Source: Streptomyces celluloflavus
GTDB lineage: Bacteria > Actinomycetota > Actinomycetes > Streptomycetales > Streptomycetaceae
DNA length: 64,000 bases
Assembly (NCBI GenBank): GCA_000720995.1
Contig: JOEL01000044.1
Span: 22,307-86,306, forward strand
Reading direction: 5' to 3'
Every line of letters begins with the position of its first letter. Position 1 is the first letter of the stretch. Of the stretch, positions 1-8,223 are shown one piece after another. The notes beneath the pieces were generated by a model. It was given only the letters and a program-made list of their open reading frames with translations. It was not told the DNA's origin and made no database searches. The position numbers and the translations under genes are program-made.

Positions 1-99
1 GCCCGCCGGGGCCACACCTGTCGCGGCCACCAGTGCCGCAGCGGCGGTCCCGAGCACCACCGCCCGGGTCACGGTTTTCGCACGGAATGCACGCCGCAT
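1..99 (-). CDS. Secreted protein, N-terminal fragment
   Basis: Only the first 33 codons lie in the window; the gene runs off the left edge. The start begins MRRAFRAKTVTRAV and is followed by a hydrophobic Ala/Val/Leu stretch, which is a Sec-type signal peptide. An ATG two codons upstream (103-105) sits directly on the GGAGA ribosome site, so the ATG at 97-99, about 7 bases from it, is the better start. The mature protein is not visible and no function can be given. It is divergent from the metallophosphoesterase gene. Confidence 0.6.
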   Translation of the reverse strand, partial: MRRAFRAKTVTRAVVLGTAAAALVAATGVAPAG

Positions 100-538
100 A
101 ACCATTCTCCTTCGCCGGTTTCGCCAATGGTGAATTCATCAACGGGATTTCTTGCGCACCGCCGGACGGGGAATCCGGCAGGGAACTGGTAACCCGCACC
201 GTGAAAAAGGAAACCTGGAGGGCAGGAGAATGATCATCTTGGCTGGCCCATGGGGTGGCCCGGATTCCCCGCACGGTGTCGGCTCACGGTTCGGTGCACC
301 CCGCCCCCGGGAGAGCCCGACGGGCCCGCGGCAGTCCCGGCACCCGCCGCGCACCACCGCCCCCGCGCACCGCGTCGAAGCGGCGGCCGGCCATGCGGTC
401 CGCGCGAGCCTGGACGGTGCCGCCGCAGGAGTGGTCAAGAAAGTTTCCTAACAATCCTTCTCCGATCTCCTTGACGCGTACATGGCCCGCCGTCAGGATT
501 CCTCGGGACGGCTGCCCACGGCGACCCAGGAGACGGAC
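100..538. other. Divergent intergenic region
   Basis: About 440 bases without a convincing gene. Short open frames here have no ribosome site and no family resemblance. The region must hold the promoters of the two divergent secreted-protein genes. The only clear element is the inverted repeat listed separately at 434-452. Confidence 0.6.
434..452. promoter_or_regulatory. Imperfect inverted repeat upstream of phosphoesterase gene
   Basis: GTCAAGAAAGTTTCCTAAC has arms of nine bases around a central G, seven of nine positions paired. It lies about 85 bases before the phosphoesterase start in an otherwise GC-rich stretch. It resembles the GTTAGGAAA / TTTCCTAAC palindromes that I recall in front of secreted-enzyme genes of Streptomyces; that link is memory only. 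It could be an operator or part of the promoter. Confidence 0.45.
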
Positions 539-1492
539 ATGACGCCCACCCCCCGCGCCAAGAAGGCTCTGCTCACCAACCCCCGTACAGCCCTCCCGGC
601 CGCCGCGGGCGCGGCGCTCGCGCTCGTCGGCGGGGTGCTGCTGTGGTCCCCCGGCCGCGCGGACGCCGCGCCCGATCGCGCGGGCGCCCGTGCCGCCGGG
701 TTCACGGTCGTCGCCGCGGGCGACATCGCCGAGCAGTGCACCGCGAGCGACAGCGACTGCAAGCACCCCAAGACCGCGGCGCTGGTGAAGAAGATCAACC
801 CCGCCTTCGTCCTCACCATGGGCGACAACCAGTACGACGACGCCCGCCTGAAGGACTTCAAGAAGTACTACGACAAGACGTGGGGCACCTTCAAGGACAA
901 GACCCACCCGGTCGCCGGCAACCACGAGACGTACGACCCGGACGGCTCGCTGGCGGGCTACAAGTCCTACTTCGGCTCCATCGCCTACCCCAAGGGCAAG
1001 AGCTACTACAGCTTCGACCACGAGAACTGGCACTTCATCGCGCTGGACACCAACAGCCTGGACTCCGCGCAGATCAAGTGGCTCAAGGCCGACCTCGCCG
1101 CCAACACCAAGAAGTGCGTGGCCGCCTACTGGCACCACCCGCTCTTCTCCTCCGGCGAGCACGGCAACGACCCGGTCAGCAGGCCGGTCTGGAAGCTGCT
1201 CTACGACGCCAAGGCCGACCTGATCCTCAACGGACACGACCACCACTACGAGCGGTTCGCCCCGCAGAACCCGGACGGCAAGGCCGACAAGGCCGGGCTG
1301 GTCGAACTCCTCGGCGGTATGGGCGGCGCCAACCCCTACAAGATCGAAGAGGTCCAGCCGAACAGCGAGAAGCGGCTCACCAAGACCTTCGGCGTGGTGA
1401 AGCTGAACCTCACCGACAACGGCTTCTCATGGGACCTGGTGGGCACGGACGGCAGCGTCAAGGACAGCAGCCCGTCCTACGAGTGCCACTGA
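539..1492 (+). CDS. Secreted metallophosphoesterase (calcineurin-like)
   Basis: Protein of 317 residues with a twin-Arg-free Sec signal peptide (Ala/Leu/Val-rich core at about 18-40, then a likely cleavage after ADA). The mature part carries the metallophosphoesterase motifs in order: AGDIAEQ, MGDNQYDD, AGNHETYD, YWHHPLF and NGHDHHYER, which bind a two-metal centre and activate water on phosphate esters. The likely role is extracellular phosphatase activity, of the purple-acid-phosphatase or phosphodiesterase type; the substrate cannot be read. ATG 539 is preceded by GGAGA at good spacing; an in-frame ATG at 482 has none and would put a non-signal extension in front of the signal peptide. The MFS gene follows 32 bases downstream. 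Confidence 0.85.
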   Translation: MTPTPRAKKALLTNPRTALPAAAGAALALVGGVLLWSPGRADAAPDRAGARAAGFTVVAAGDIAEQCTASDSDCKHPKTAALVKKINPAFVLTMGDNQYDDARLKDFKKYYDKTWGTFKDKTHPVAGNHETYDPDGSLAGYKSYFGSIAYPKGKSYYSFDHENWHFIALDTNSLDSAQIKWLKADLAANTKKCVAAYWHHPLFSSGEHGNDPVSRPVWKLLYDAKADLILNGHDHHYERFAPQNPDGKADKAGLVELLGGMGGANPYKIEEVQPNSEKRLTKTFGVVKLNLTDNGFSWDLVGTDGSVKDSSPSYECH

Positions 1493-1524
1493 ACCGGGAC
1501 CCGCAGGAACCTCGGGCCTGATCG

Positions 1525-2781
1525 ATGTATCTCGCAACCACGGACGCGGCCGCCACGGCGACGAAGGTGACGCGCGGCCGCGTCGGCGGACCGGTTCTCG
1601 CCCTCGGCGCGGTCAGCCTCGTCACCGACATCTCCTCGGAGATGGTCACCGCCGTACTGCCCCTCTACTTCGTCCTCCAACTGGGGCTCTCCCCGCTTCA
1701 GTTCGGCTTCCTCGACGGCCTCTACAACGGCGTCACCGCGCTCGTCCGGCTGCTCGGCGGGCACGCGGCCGACCGCGGCGGCCGGCACAAGCTGGTCGCC
1801 GGCGCCGGTTACGCGCTCTCGGCGTTCTCCCGCCTCGGGCTGCTGCTCGCGGGCGGCGGCACCGTCGGCATCGGCGCGTCGATCGCCGCGGACCGGCTCG
1901 GCAAGGGCGTGCGCACCGCCCCGCGCGATGCGCTGATCTCACTCAGCGCCCCGCCGGACGCGCTCGGCCGGGCGTTCGGCGTGCACCGCGCGATGGACAC
2001 CACCGGCGCCCTGCTGGGTCCGCTCGCCGCCTTCGCGCTGCTGTGGGCGACCGCCGACGCGTACGACGCCGTCTTCGTCGTCAGCTTCTGCGTCGGCCTG
2101 CTCGGCGTGCTGATGCTGATCGTCCTCGTCCCCGGCCGGACCGCCGACCCCCTCGGCCGGCCCGCCCCCGCCGCCCCGGCCCGGCCGCGCGGGCGGCTCC
2201 TCGCGCCGCTGCACGACGCCGACTTCCGCCGCATCTTCGGAGCGGCCGCGCTGCTCGGCGCGGCGACCATCGGCGACTCGTTCCTGTATCTGCTGCTGCA
2301 ACGCCGGCTGGACTTCGCGGTGAGCTGGTTCCCGCTGCTGCCGCTGGGCGCCGCCGCGATCTACCTGCTGCTCGCGGTGCCCGCCGGGCGGCTCGGCGAC
2401 CGCATCGGCCGCCGCGTCCCCTTCCTGTGCGGTCATGCGGCGCTGCTCGGCGGCTACATCCTGCTGCTGATCACCGACGCGGGGCCGGTGCTGCTCGTCG
2501 GCGTACTGCTGTTGCTCGGCGTCTTCTACGCGGCCACCGACGGCGTGCTGATGGCGCTCGCCGGACCGGTGGTGCCGGCCGCCCGGCGGGCCAGCGGTAT
2601 GGCGCTGCTCCAGACCGGCCAGGCGCTCAGCCGGCTGCTGGCGGCCGCCGGTTTCGGGGCCGCCTGGACGCTGTGGGGCGACCACTCCGCGCTGATCGCC
2701 GCCGTCGTCGCCCTGGCCGTGGCCCTTGCGGCGGCCGTCTTCCTGCTCCCCCGCCCGGAAAGGCAGCCGTCCCGCGTATGA
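1525..2781 (+). CDS. MFS transporter
   Basis: 418-residue integral membrane protein with about twelve hydrophobic segments, the pattern of the major facilitator superfamily. The loop between helices 2 and 3 has the MFS signature form (GGHAADRGGRHK), and the matching loop in the second half reads GRLGDRIGRR. The central loop is short and Pro/Arg-rich. It overlaps the start of the TolB-like gene by four bases (ATGA), so the two are translationally coupled; export or uptake linked to that membrane-anchored propeller is an inference. Substrate unknown. Confidence 0.85.
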   Translation: MYLATTDAAATATKVTRGRVGGPVLALGAVSLVTDISSEMVTAVLPLYFVLQLGLSPLQFGFLDGLYNGVTALVRLLGGHAADRGGRHKLVAGAGYALSAFSRLGLLLAGGGTVGIGASIAADRLGKGVRTAPRDALISLSAPPDALGRAFGVHRAMDTTGALLGPLAAFALLWATADAYDAVFVVSFCVGLLGVLMLIVLVPGRTADPLGRPAPAAPARPRGRLLAPLHDADFRRIFGAAALLGAATIGDSFLYLLLQRRLDFAVSWFPLLPLGAAAIYLLLAVPAGRLGDRIGRRVPFLCGHAALLGGYILLLITDAGPVLLVGVLLLLGVFYAATDGVLMALAGPVVPAARRASGMALLQTGQALSRLLAAAGFGAAWTLWGDHSALIAAVVALAVALAAAVFLLPRPERQPSRV

Positions 2782-4058
2782 ACCCCTCGACCGGCTCCAC
2801 ACCCACGGCACCCACTTCACCCACGGCAGCCACACCGGCCGCGGTGCCTCCGGCGACCCCGCCGCCCGGCTCGGCCGGATCGCGGCCGGATTCCGCGGCG
2901 CGACCGCCGCACGCACCTGACGCAACCGGCGACGCACCTGAGGTACATGAGGTCCCTGACGTGAGCGCCGGGGACGGTACGGGCGATACGCCGGGGCCGG
3001 CGCGCTCCACCGGGCTCGCCGCGCTGTCGCCGCGCGCCCGAATCGTCGCCGTGCTGACCGCCACCGCGATCCTCGCCACCGTCGCCGTCGTCTACACCAT
3101 CGGCGCCGTCCGGCGCGCCGAACCCGTCGACGCCCCCTCGGCCTTCGGCCTCGACCACGGCCGGCTCTACTTCCGCAGCACCGGGGCCGGGGCCGGCCGG
3201 GTGGCCCGGCTGCCCGCGCCGGCCACCGGACCGGGGGCGGCCGCGCCGGTCTCGGCCCGTACCACCGCCGGTGCCGATGCCGACCGGCGCACCACCGGCG
3301 GGCCCGTCTGCGAACGCTTCTACGCGTCGGCCGGTACCGGGCTGTGCCTGCAACGCCGCCCCGGCATCCCCCCGACGTCGTACGCCGTCGTCCTGGACCG
3401 GAACCTGCGCGAGACGCGGCGCATCGCACTCACCGGCATCCCCAACCGGGCCCGCGTCTCGGCCTCCGGACGGATGCTGTCCTGGACGATGTTCGCCACC
3501 GGCGACTCCTACGCCACCACCTCGTTCTCCACCCGCACCTCGATCCTGGACACCCGTACCGGCTACCTCATCAAGAACATGGAGGAGATCCAGCTCACCC
3601 TCGACGGGCGCCGCTACCACGCCCCGGACGTCAACTACTGGGGCGTCTCCTTCGCCCGCGACGACAACCGCTTCTACGCCACCGTCTCGACGAAGGGGAA
3701 GACCTACCTCGTCGAGGGCGATATGCGGAAGTGGACGGCGCGCACCCTCCGCGAGAACGTCGAATGCCCCTCCCTCTCCCCCGACAACACCCGGCTCGCC
3801 TTCAAGAAGCGGGTCCGCGAAGGCGCCACCGACCCCTGGCGGCTCTACGTCCTGGACCTGCGCACCCTGCGCGAACACCCGCTCGCCGAAGCCCGCAGTG
3901 TGGACGACCAGGCCGCCTGGCTGGACGACCACACCCTCGCCTACGCACTGCCGGGCGGCGACGGCCGCCCCAGCGACATCTGGACCGTCCCGGCGGACGG
4001 CGGCGGTGCCCCGGCTCTGCGCGTACCGGACGCCTCCTCCCCGGCGCAGGTGCCCTGA
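2778..4058 (+). CDS. Membrane-anchored TolB-like beta-propeller protein
   Basis: 426 residues. The first roughly 85 are Pro/Thr/Ala-rich and disordered; one membrane segment follows (about residues 93-115, IVAVLTATAILATVAVVYTI). The rest is an extracytoplasmic domain with repeated beta-strand blades and TolB/WD40-type Asp-rich turns such as CPSLSPDNTRLAFKK and DDQAAWLDDHTLAY. TolB-like propellers usually act as binding scaffolds; no enzyme motif is seen. The ATG overlaps the stop of the MFS gene. A strong hairpin follows the stop, ending the pair. Confidence 0.75.
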   Translation: MNPSTGSTPTAPTSPTAATPAAVPPATPPPGSAGSRPDSAARPPHAPDATGDAPEVHEVPDVSAGDGTGDTPGPARSTGLAALSPRARIVAVLTATAILATVAVVYTIGAVRRAEPVDAPSAFGLDHGRLYFRSTGAGAGRVARLPAPATGPGAAAPVSARTTAGADADRRTTGGPVCERFYASAGTGLCLQRRPGIPPTSYAVVLDRNLRETRRIALTGIPNRARVSASGRMLSWTMFATGDSYATTSFSTRTSILDTRTGYLIKNMEEIQLTLDGRRYHAPDVNYWGVSFARDDNRFYATVSTKGKTYLVEGDMRKWTARTLRENVECPSLSPDNTRLAFKKRVREGATDPWRLYVLDLRTLREHPLAEARSVDDQAAWLDDHTLAYALPGGDGRPSDIWTVPADGGGAPALRVPDASSPAQVP

Positions 4059-4070
4059 TACGACGTCGCC

Positions 4071-4099
4071 GCGGAGTCCGCCGCATGCGCGGACTCCGC
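4071..4099 (+). terminator. Hairpin after the TolB-like gene
   Basis: Eleven-base perfect inverted repeat (GCGGAGTCCGC at 4071-4081 with its complement at 4089-4099) and a seven-base loop, 12 bases past the stop codon. No T-run follows, as is common for Streptomyces terminators. Confidence 0.6.
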
Positions 4100-4106
4100 C
4101 GACCTC

Positions 4107-4133
4107 ACGGACTTCACGGACTTCACGGACTTC
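4107..4133. repeat. Three tandem copies of a 9-base unit
   Basis: (ACGGACTTC)x3, perfect, just downstream of the terminator hairpin. Nothing else is seen between here and the next gene apart from a six-base inverted repeat, GTCGGG-GGA-CCCGAC, at 4186-4200. Confidence 0.7.
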
Positions 4134-4367
4134 GCCACGTCACCGGAGTGCCACCGGCACGTATCGGCGCACCTTTTGATCGTGCGTCGGGGGACCCGAC
4201 CTACACTCCGTGGTGCGCTTCCTGGCGGTCCGGCCACCGAGATTACGGCGGACAATGCCCGATTTGCCGCAACCGGGAAGAAGGGGAACTGCCACTGAGG
4301 CAACGACTTCCCCCTCCCGGTGCGGCGGCGCATTTTTTCTGGCACGTCATCACAGGTGGGGAACGTT

Positions 4368-5906
4368 GTGGAGTCAGTAGAGCGGGTCGAGCATCCGCGG
4401 GTCGAGCGAATACCCTCGGCCCGGCAATTCACGGAGTTCTGCACCGCGTGGGGAAGACGCCTTCCCGGTCCGCGGGTCATGGGCTGGACGGTGACCGCGG
4501 TCTTCTTCGTCCTCTACACAGTCGTTTCGGTGCTACGGAACGACCGCATGCTCAACGCCGGTTACGACCTCGGGATATTCGAGCAGGCCATCCGTGCCTA
4601 TGCGCACGGTCAGGCTCCGATCGTGGAGCTGAAGGGCCCGGGGTTCAATCTCCTCGGCGATCACTTCCATCCCATCCTGGCGCTCATCGCCCCCGTGTAC
4701 CGGCTGTTTCCCGGCGGCGTCACGCTGCTCGTCGTGCAGGCCGCACTGATGGCGCTGGCCTGCTACCCGCTCACCCGCTGGGCCCACCGGGCCGTCGGAC
4801 CGGTCACCGGCCTGGTGGTGGGCTGCGCACTGGGCGCCTCGTGGGGCATCGCCGCGGGAGTCGCCAAGGACTTCCACGAGATCTGCTTCGCGGTCCCGCT
4901 GCTCGCCTTCAGCGTGACCGCGCTCGGACAGCGGCGCTGGCGGGCCGCGGCGGCCTGGGCCCTCCCGCTGCTTCTGGTGAAGGAGGACCTCGGGCTCACA
5001 CTCGCCGCGGTCGGTGCCTATATCGCCTGGCAGGGGCTGCGCGAACGGCGCGCCGACCCCACCTCGCGGCGCGGCACCACGTGGCTCGGCATCGCGGTCG
5101 TGATCCTCGGCGCGGCCGGGACGGCGGTGGAGATTCTCGTGCTGCTGCCCGCCATGAATCCCCGCGGCGGCTTCGACTACTGGCAGCAGATGTCGGACGG
5201 GCCGTCATCTCCCGGCGGTCTCGTCGGCCTCGCGTCCCTCGCGCTGCATCTGTTCTGGCCGCCGATGAAATGGCTGCTGCTGTTCATGCTCGCCGCGCCG
5301 ACCGCGTTCTTCGCCGTGCGCTCCCCGCTGACACTGCTGTGCGTGCCGACCCTCGCCTGGCGGCTGCTCGCCGGGAACGAGCACTACTGGCAGCCGAACT
5401 TCCACTACAACGCGATTCTGATGCCCCTCGTGTTCGCCGGTCTCATCGACGTGCTCCACCGCCGCAAGGATCTGCTGCCGGCCCGCAGACGCCGTAAGGT
5501 CCTCGCCTTCTGCGCCGCCTTCACCGCGGTGACCGCCGCCGTCTACCCCCTCCACGACCTGGTGCTGCCCTGGACCTGGCGCACCCCGGACCACGTCCGC
5601 ACCGCCCAGCGGCTCCTGGACCGCATACCGGACGGGGAGACCGTCGCCTCGTCGAACCGGCTGGCACCGATGCTGACGGGACGCACCACCGTCAGCCTGG
5701 TCTGCTTCGGCACCGGACCCGACCCCGCCGCACCGACCGGCCTCCCGGCCGACCCGCCGCGCTGGGTCGTCTCGGACCGCAACGACCCGACCGTCAAAAC
5801 CCCCTGCCCGGTGGCCCGGACCAAGCACATGCTCGACCTGTACCGGGCCCACGGCTACCTCACCGTCGCGGAGGAGGACGGCATCACCCTGCTGCGCAAG
5901 CCCTAG
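4368..5906 (+). CDS. DUF2079 family polytopic membrane protein
   Basis: 512 residues with about nine to ten hydrophobic segments. The N-terminal part shows the typical DUF2079 pattern (YDLGIFEQAIRAYAHG, then GDHFHPILALIAP), a family resembling membrane glycosyltransferases of the GT-C fold with an early Asp/His-containing periplasmic loop. Catalysis has not been shown for the family as far as I know. The start used is GTG 4368, eight bases after a GGTGGGGA ribosome site; an ATG at 4320 has none. It stands alone, with a 300-base upstream gap. Confidence 0.8.
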   Translation: MESVERVEHPRVERIPSARQFTEFCTAWGRRLPGPRVMGWTVTAVFFVLYTVVSVLRNDRMLNAGYDLGIFEQAIRAYAHGQAPIVELKGPGFNLLGDHFHPILALIAPVYRLFPGGVTLLVVQAALMALACYPLTRWAHRAVGPVTGLVVGCALGASWGIAAGVAKDFHEICFAVPLLAFSVTALGQRRWRAAAAWALPLLLVKEDLGLTLAAVGAYIAWQGLRERRADPTSRRGTTWLGIAVVILGAAGTAVEILVLLPAMNPRGGFDYWQQMSDGPSSPGGLVGLASLALHLFWPPMKWLLLFMLAAPTAFFAVRSPLTLLCVPTLAWRLLAGNEHYWQPNFHYNAILMPLVFAGLIDVLHRRKDLLPARRRRKVLAFCAAFTAVTAAVYPLHDLVLPWTWRTPDHVRTAQRLLDRIPDGETVASSNRLAPMLTGRTTVSLVCFGTGPDPAAPTGLPADPPRWVVSDRNDPTVKTPCPVARTKHMLDLYRAHGYLTVAEEDGITLLRKP

Positions 5907-5949
5907 CCGGCAACCGTTCCCGGGGCCGCGCAGCGGACCCCGTAGATCA

Positions 5950-6270
5950 GTGGGCCCGGCGTCTTCCGTGATCCTCACGTCGGCCGTAGGCGATCAGGGA
6001 TCGCTTGACCGGTGCGTTCCGGTGCGTTGGTGGTCCAGTTGTGCCGGATGGCGGCGGTCGGCCCGAGGAGGGGTTGGCCGGTACGGGCGAAGACTCCGGC
6101 CGGGGCGCGACCGCAGTGCCGTTTTTGGCCGAGCGGGCTTCCGAGTGGGGCCGATGGCGGCTCCGGTCCACTGGCGGGAGCGGGCGAGGCGGACGTGTCG
6201 GACGGGGTCGTCCTTGCGGTACGGCCGGAGGACAAGCCGACCCCGGTCTGCAACGGCGGCGCACCCCGCA
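5950..6270 (-). pseudogene. Transposase remnant (C-terminal end), frameshifted
   Basis: Read on the minus strand this stretch ends in transposase-like sequence: AAIRHNWTTNAP in one frame, then APVKRSLIAYGR in the next. That resembles the C-terminus of IS5-type DDE transposases of actinomycetes (HNW..APVKRSL.AYDH, from memory). The frame change is explained by a 10-base tandem duplication, CCGGTGCGTT twice at 6009-6028; deleting one copy joins the halves as HNWTTNAPVKRSLIAYGR. The upstream part is too decayed to follow. No terminal repeats were found. The rest of the 5907-6411 gap is non-coding. Confidence 0.5.
6009..6028. repeat. 10-base tandem duplication inside the transposase remnant
   Basis: Two adjacent perfect copies of CCGGTGCGTT. 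It shifts the transposase-like frame and is a likely inactivating change, or a later change in an already dead copy. Confidence 0.85.
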
Positions 6271-6313
6271 AAACATCACGCTCAGCCCCAGCCGGACCGA
6301 TGACATCACCCGC

Positions 6314-6345
6314 GCTGCCCTCGCCCTCGCCCTCGCCCTCGCCCT
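6314..6345. repeat. CTCGCC hexanucleotide microsatellite
   Basis: Four to five tandem CCCTCG / CTCGCC units about 75 bases before the DinB-like gene. It lies in non-coding sequence. Confidence 0.7.
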
Positions 6346-6411
6346 CAACGGCATCCGGAAGTCACCACCGTTGAGAAACTCACTGGCAAGCTCGGGCCTT
6401 CACGAACCACC

Positions 6412-6981
6412 ATGGAACGCATGAGCGATCAACCCGCACGATGGACCCGGTCCACCATCTACCCCGACATGTGGGCTGACCCGGACGACGACCCCCGCAA
6501 CAGCGAAGGAACCAGTCCGGACGGCGAGCTTGCGACGTTGCAGGACTTCCTGACGAACTACCGCATGACCCTGCGGATGAAGTGCGAGGGCCTGGACGCG
6601 GAGCAACTGGCCCGTCGATCGGTTCCGCCGTCGACGATGTCGCTGCTCGGCCTGCTGCGGCATCTCGCCGAGGCGGAACGGGACTGGCGCAACTGGATCA
6701 GCGACGGTGATCCGCTGCCGAAGCTGTACGGCAGGCGCGACGCGGACTTCGACGAAGCCGTCTCCGAGCAGGCCGAGGTCGACGCCGCGTACTCCGCTCT
6801 GGCCCGCGAGCAGGACGCGACCGACGCCGCGCTGGCCGAGCACCCGGATCTGGGCGTGCGTCTGGGCAAGGACGGGATCGCGGTGCGGGAGCTGCTGGTG
6901 CACAGGATCGAGGAGTACGCCCGCCACTGCGGGCACGCCGACCTGTTGCGCGAGTGCATCGACGGAAGGGTGGGCCAGTGA
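6412..6981 (+). CDS. DinB-like / DUF664 family protein
   Basis: 189 residues with the DinB four-helix-bundle pattern of the DUF664 branch. Seen are LATLQDFLTNYRMTLRMKCEG at the first helix, LLRHLAEAERDWRNW with the first metal-type His, and HRIEEYARHCGHADLLRECI near the end with the other two His. These three His positions fit a divalent-metal site as in mycothiol-dependent DinB-fold enzymes. The reaction is unknown. ATG 6421 is an alternative start and neither has a strong ribosome site. The gene sits between two transposase remnants, so it may have moved with them. Confidence 0.75.
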   Translation: MERMSDQPARWTRSTIYPDMWADPDDDPRNSEGTSPDGELATLQDFLTNYRMTLRMKCEGLDAEQLARRSVPPSTMSLLGLLRHLAEAERDWRNWISDGDPLPKLYGRRDADFDEAVSEQAEVDAAYSALAREQDATDAALAEHPDLGVRLGKDGIAVRELLVHRIEEYARHCGHADLLRECIDGRVGQ

Positions 6982-7137
6982 GGTGCTCTGGATGAAACCT
7001 TCTGCATGAAGTACGCAGAGGTCCGCCATCCGGGCATGGGTGGAGGCTGCCCGCTCGGTCCGCAGCAGAAGTAAAACCCCTGGTAGGACGGTTCTCACCA
7101 CGAGATCCCGTCTCCAGCAACCACCAGGGGGTTCACG

Positions 7138-7310
7138 GTGGTCACCTACTCGCCACGCTCGCCGTCCCCCGCCGCCTCGTTCTCCGGCTCTCTCATTCGC
7201 CGGGCGCGCGGCGGCGGGCGATCGGTATCCCGAGGGATTCCCACGCGCTGGGCTGCTTCCGGCAGGCGGGGCTGGTCTCCTGCACTGGTTCCGCCGCCGC
7301 AGTCGGCCGC
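7138..7310 (+). pseudogene. Transposase remnant (N-terminal end), frameshifted
   Basis: GTG 7138 reads VVTYS, then one frame over the sequence continues ATLAVPRRLVLRLS, RRAIGIPRDSHALGCF, and, after a two-base insertion near 7276, LHWFRRRSR. This order matches the N-terminus of IS5-type actinomycete transposases (VTY.ATLDVP...RR..GTPRGSRALGCFRQAVLVLRWFR, from memory). At least two frameshifts make it dead. About 50 bases upstream are AACCCCTGGT (7078-7087) and ACCACCAGGGGGTT (7120-7133), a rough inverted pair. The end of the element is lost in the DUF309 gene. Confidence 0.6.
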
Positions 7311-7349
7311 CCCGCGACGCCGCCGCGCCGCACGGCGCACAATCAGAAG

Positions 7350-7958
7350 GTGAGCAACACCGAGCAACACCACGAGCAGGATCGGACCGGCAGCCGCGGC
7401 GCGACGGTGGGCGGGTCCGGTGCGGACGGCGGGCCCGACGGCACGGCAATGGCAGCCGGCCCCGACCCCACCCGCGACCGCCGCCGGGATCGCGACGAGC
7501 AGGGCCGGGCTCGCAGTGCGCGGCCGCGTGACGGGCTCGGGCGGCCGTTGCCGTATGGGGCGCCGGGGGTGGCCCGGCAGCCCGAGGGGGTGCCGCGTGC
7601 GCCCGTGGCGGCGCTGGCCGAGGCGCAGCGGCTGTTCGATGCCGGGATGCCGTTCCACGCGCACGAGGTGCTGGAGGACGCGTGGAAAGCGGCGCCGGAG
7701 GTGGAGCGCGGGCTGTGGCGCGGGCTCGCCCAGCTCGCGGTGGGTCTCACCCACGCCGCCCGCGGCAATGTCACCGGTGGCCGGGCGCTGCTCGACCGGG
7801 GTGCGGCGGCCATCGCGCCGTACGCGGACACCGCCCCGTACGGCATCGACATCACGGGGCTGACGGTCTGGGCCCGGGAGCTGACGGGGCGGCTGGGCGG
7901 ACCGGTGCCGGCCGCCGGTTCGGCGCCGCGGCTGCGTGGGGCGCGCGGCGGGTCCTGA
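7350..7958 (+). CDS. DUF309 domain protein
   Basis: 202 residues. The first 65 are Gly/Asp/Arg-rich and disordered. From about residue 85 the DUF309 helical signature is clear: RLFDAGMPFHAHEVLEDAW, RGLWRGLAQLAVGLTHAARG and a final GLTVWARELTG. The family has conserved His/Glu/Trp residues but no known activity. The GTG start is preceded by AGAAGG. It converges on the carboxypeptidase gene across a 265-base low-complexity gap. Confidence 0.8.
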   Translation: MSNTEQHHEQDRTGSRGATVGGSGADGGPDGTAMAAGPDPTRDRRRDRDEQGRARSARPRDGLGRPLPYGAPGVARQPEGVPRAPVAALAEAQRLFDAGMPFHAHEVLEDAWKAAPEVERGLWRGLAQLAVGLTHAARGNVTGGRALLDRGAAAIAPYADTAPYGIDITGLTVWARELTGRLGGPVPAAGSAPRLRGARGGS

Positions 7959-8146
7959 CCCGTTCCCACCGCGCTCTCCCACCACGTCCTCCCACCGGCT
8001 TCCCTGGCCCGCCGACGCCCACCGGCGCCCACCGGCGCCGAAGGCTCCGTCAGCCCGGAAGGCTCCGTCAGCCCCGTCACCCCTGTCGGTCCCGTCGGTC
8101 CCGTCGGCTCCGGTTGGCGCCCCGGCCGCCCCGTCCGCCCCATCGG

Positions 8147-8197
8147 CCCCGTCGCCCGGTGCGCCCACCCGGTCCCCGTCGCCCGGTGCGCTCACCC
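8147..8197. repeat. 27-base-period direct repeat between convergent genes
   Basis: Two copies of a 24-base sequence starting CCCCGTCGCCCGGTGCGC (8147-8170 and 8174-8197, one mismatch) lie in a C-rich gap that also holds short GTCGGTCCC and GGAAGGCTCCGTCAGC repeats further left (8030-8110). It lies between convergent stops, so it may act as spacer or terminator. Confidence 0.6.
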
Positions 8198-8223
8198 CAT
8201 CCGGTCCCCGTCGTCCGCCGCCC

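Noticed and set aside
6314-6424. Repeat-containing reading frame ALALALALNGIRKS as part of a gene
   Set aside because: It comes from the CTCGCC microsatellite and lacks any conserved context.
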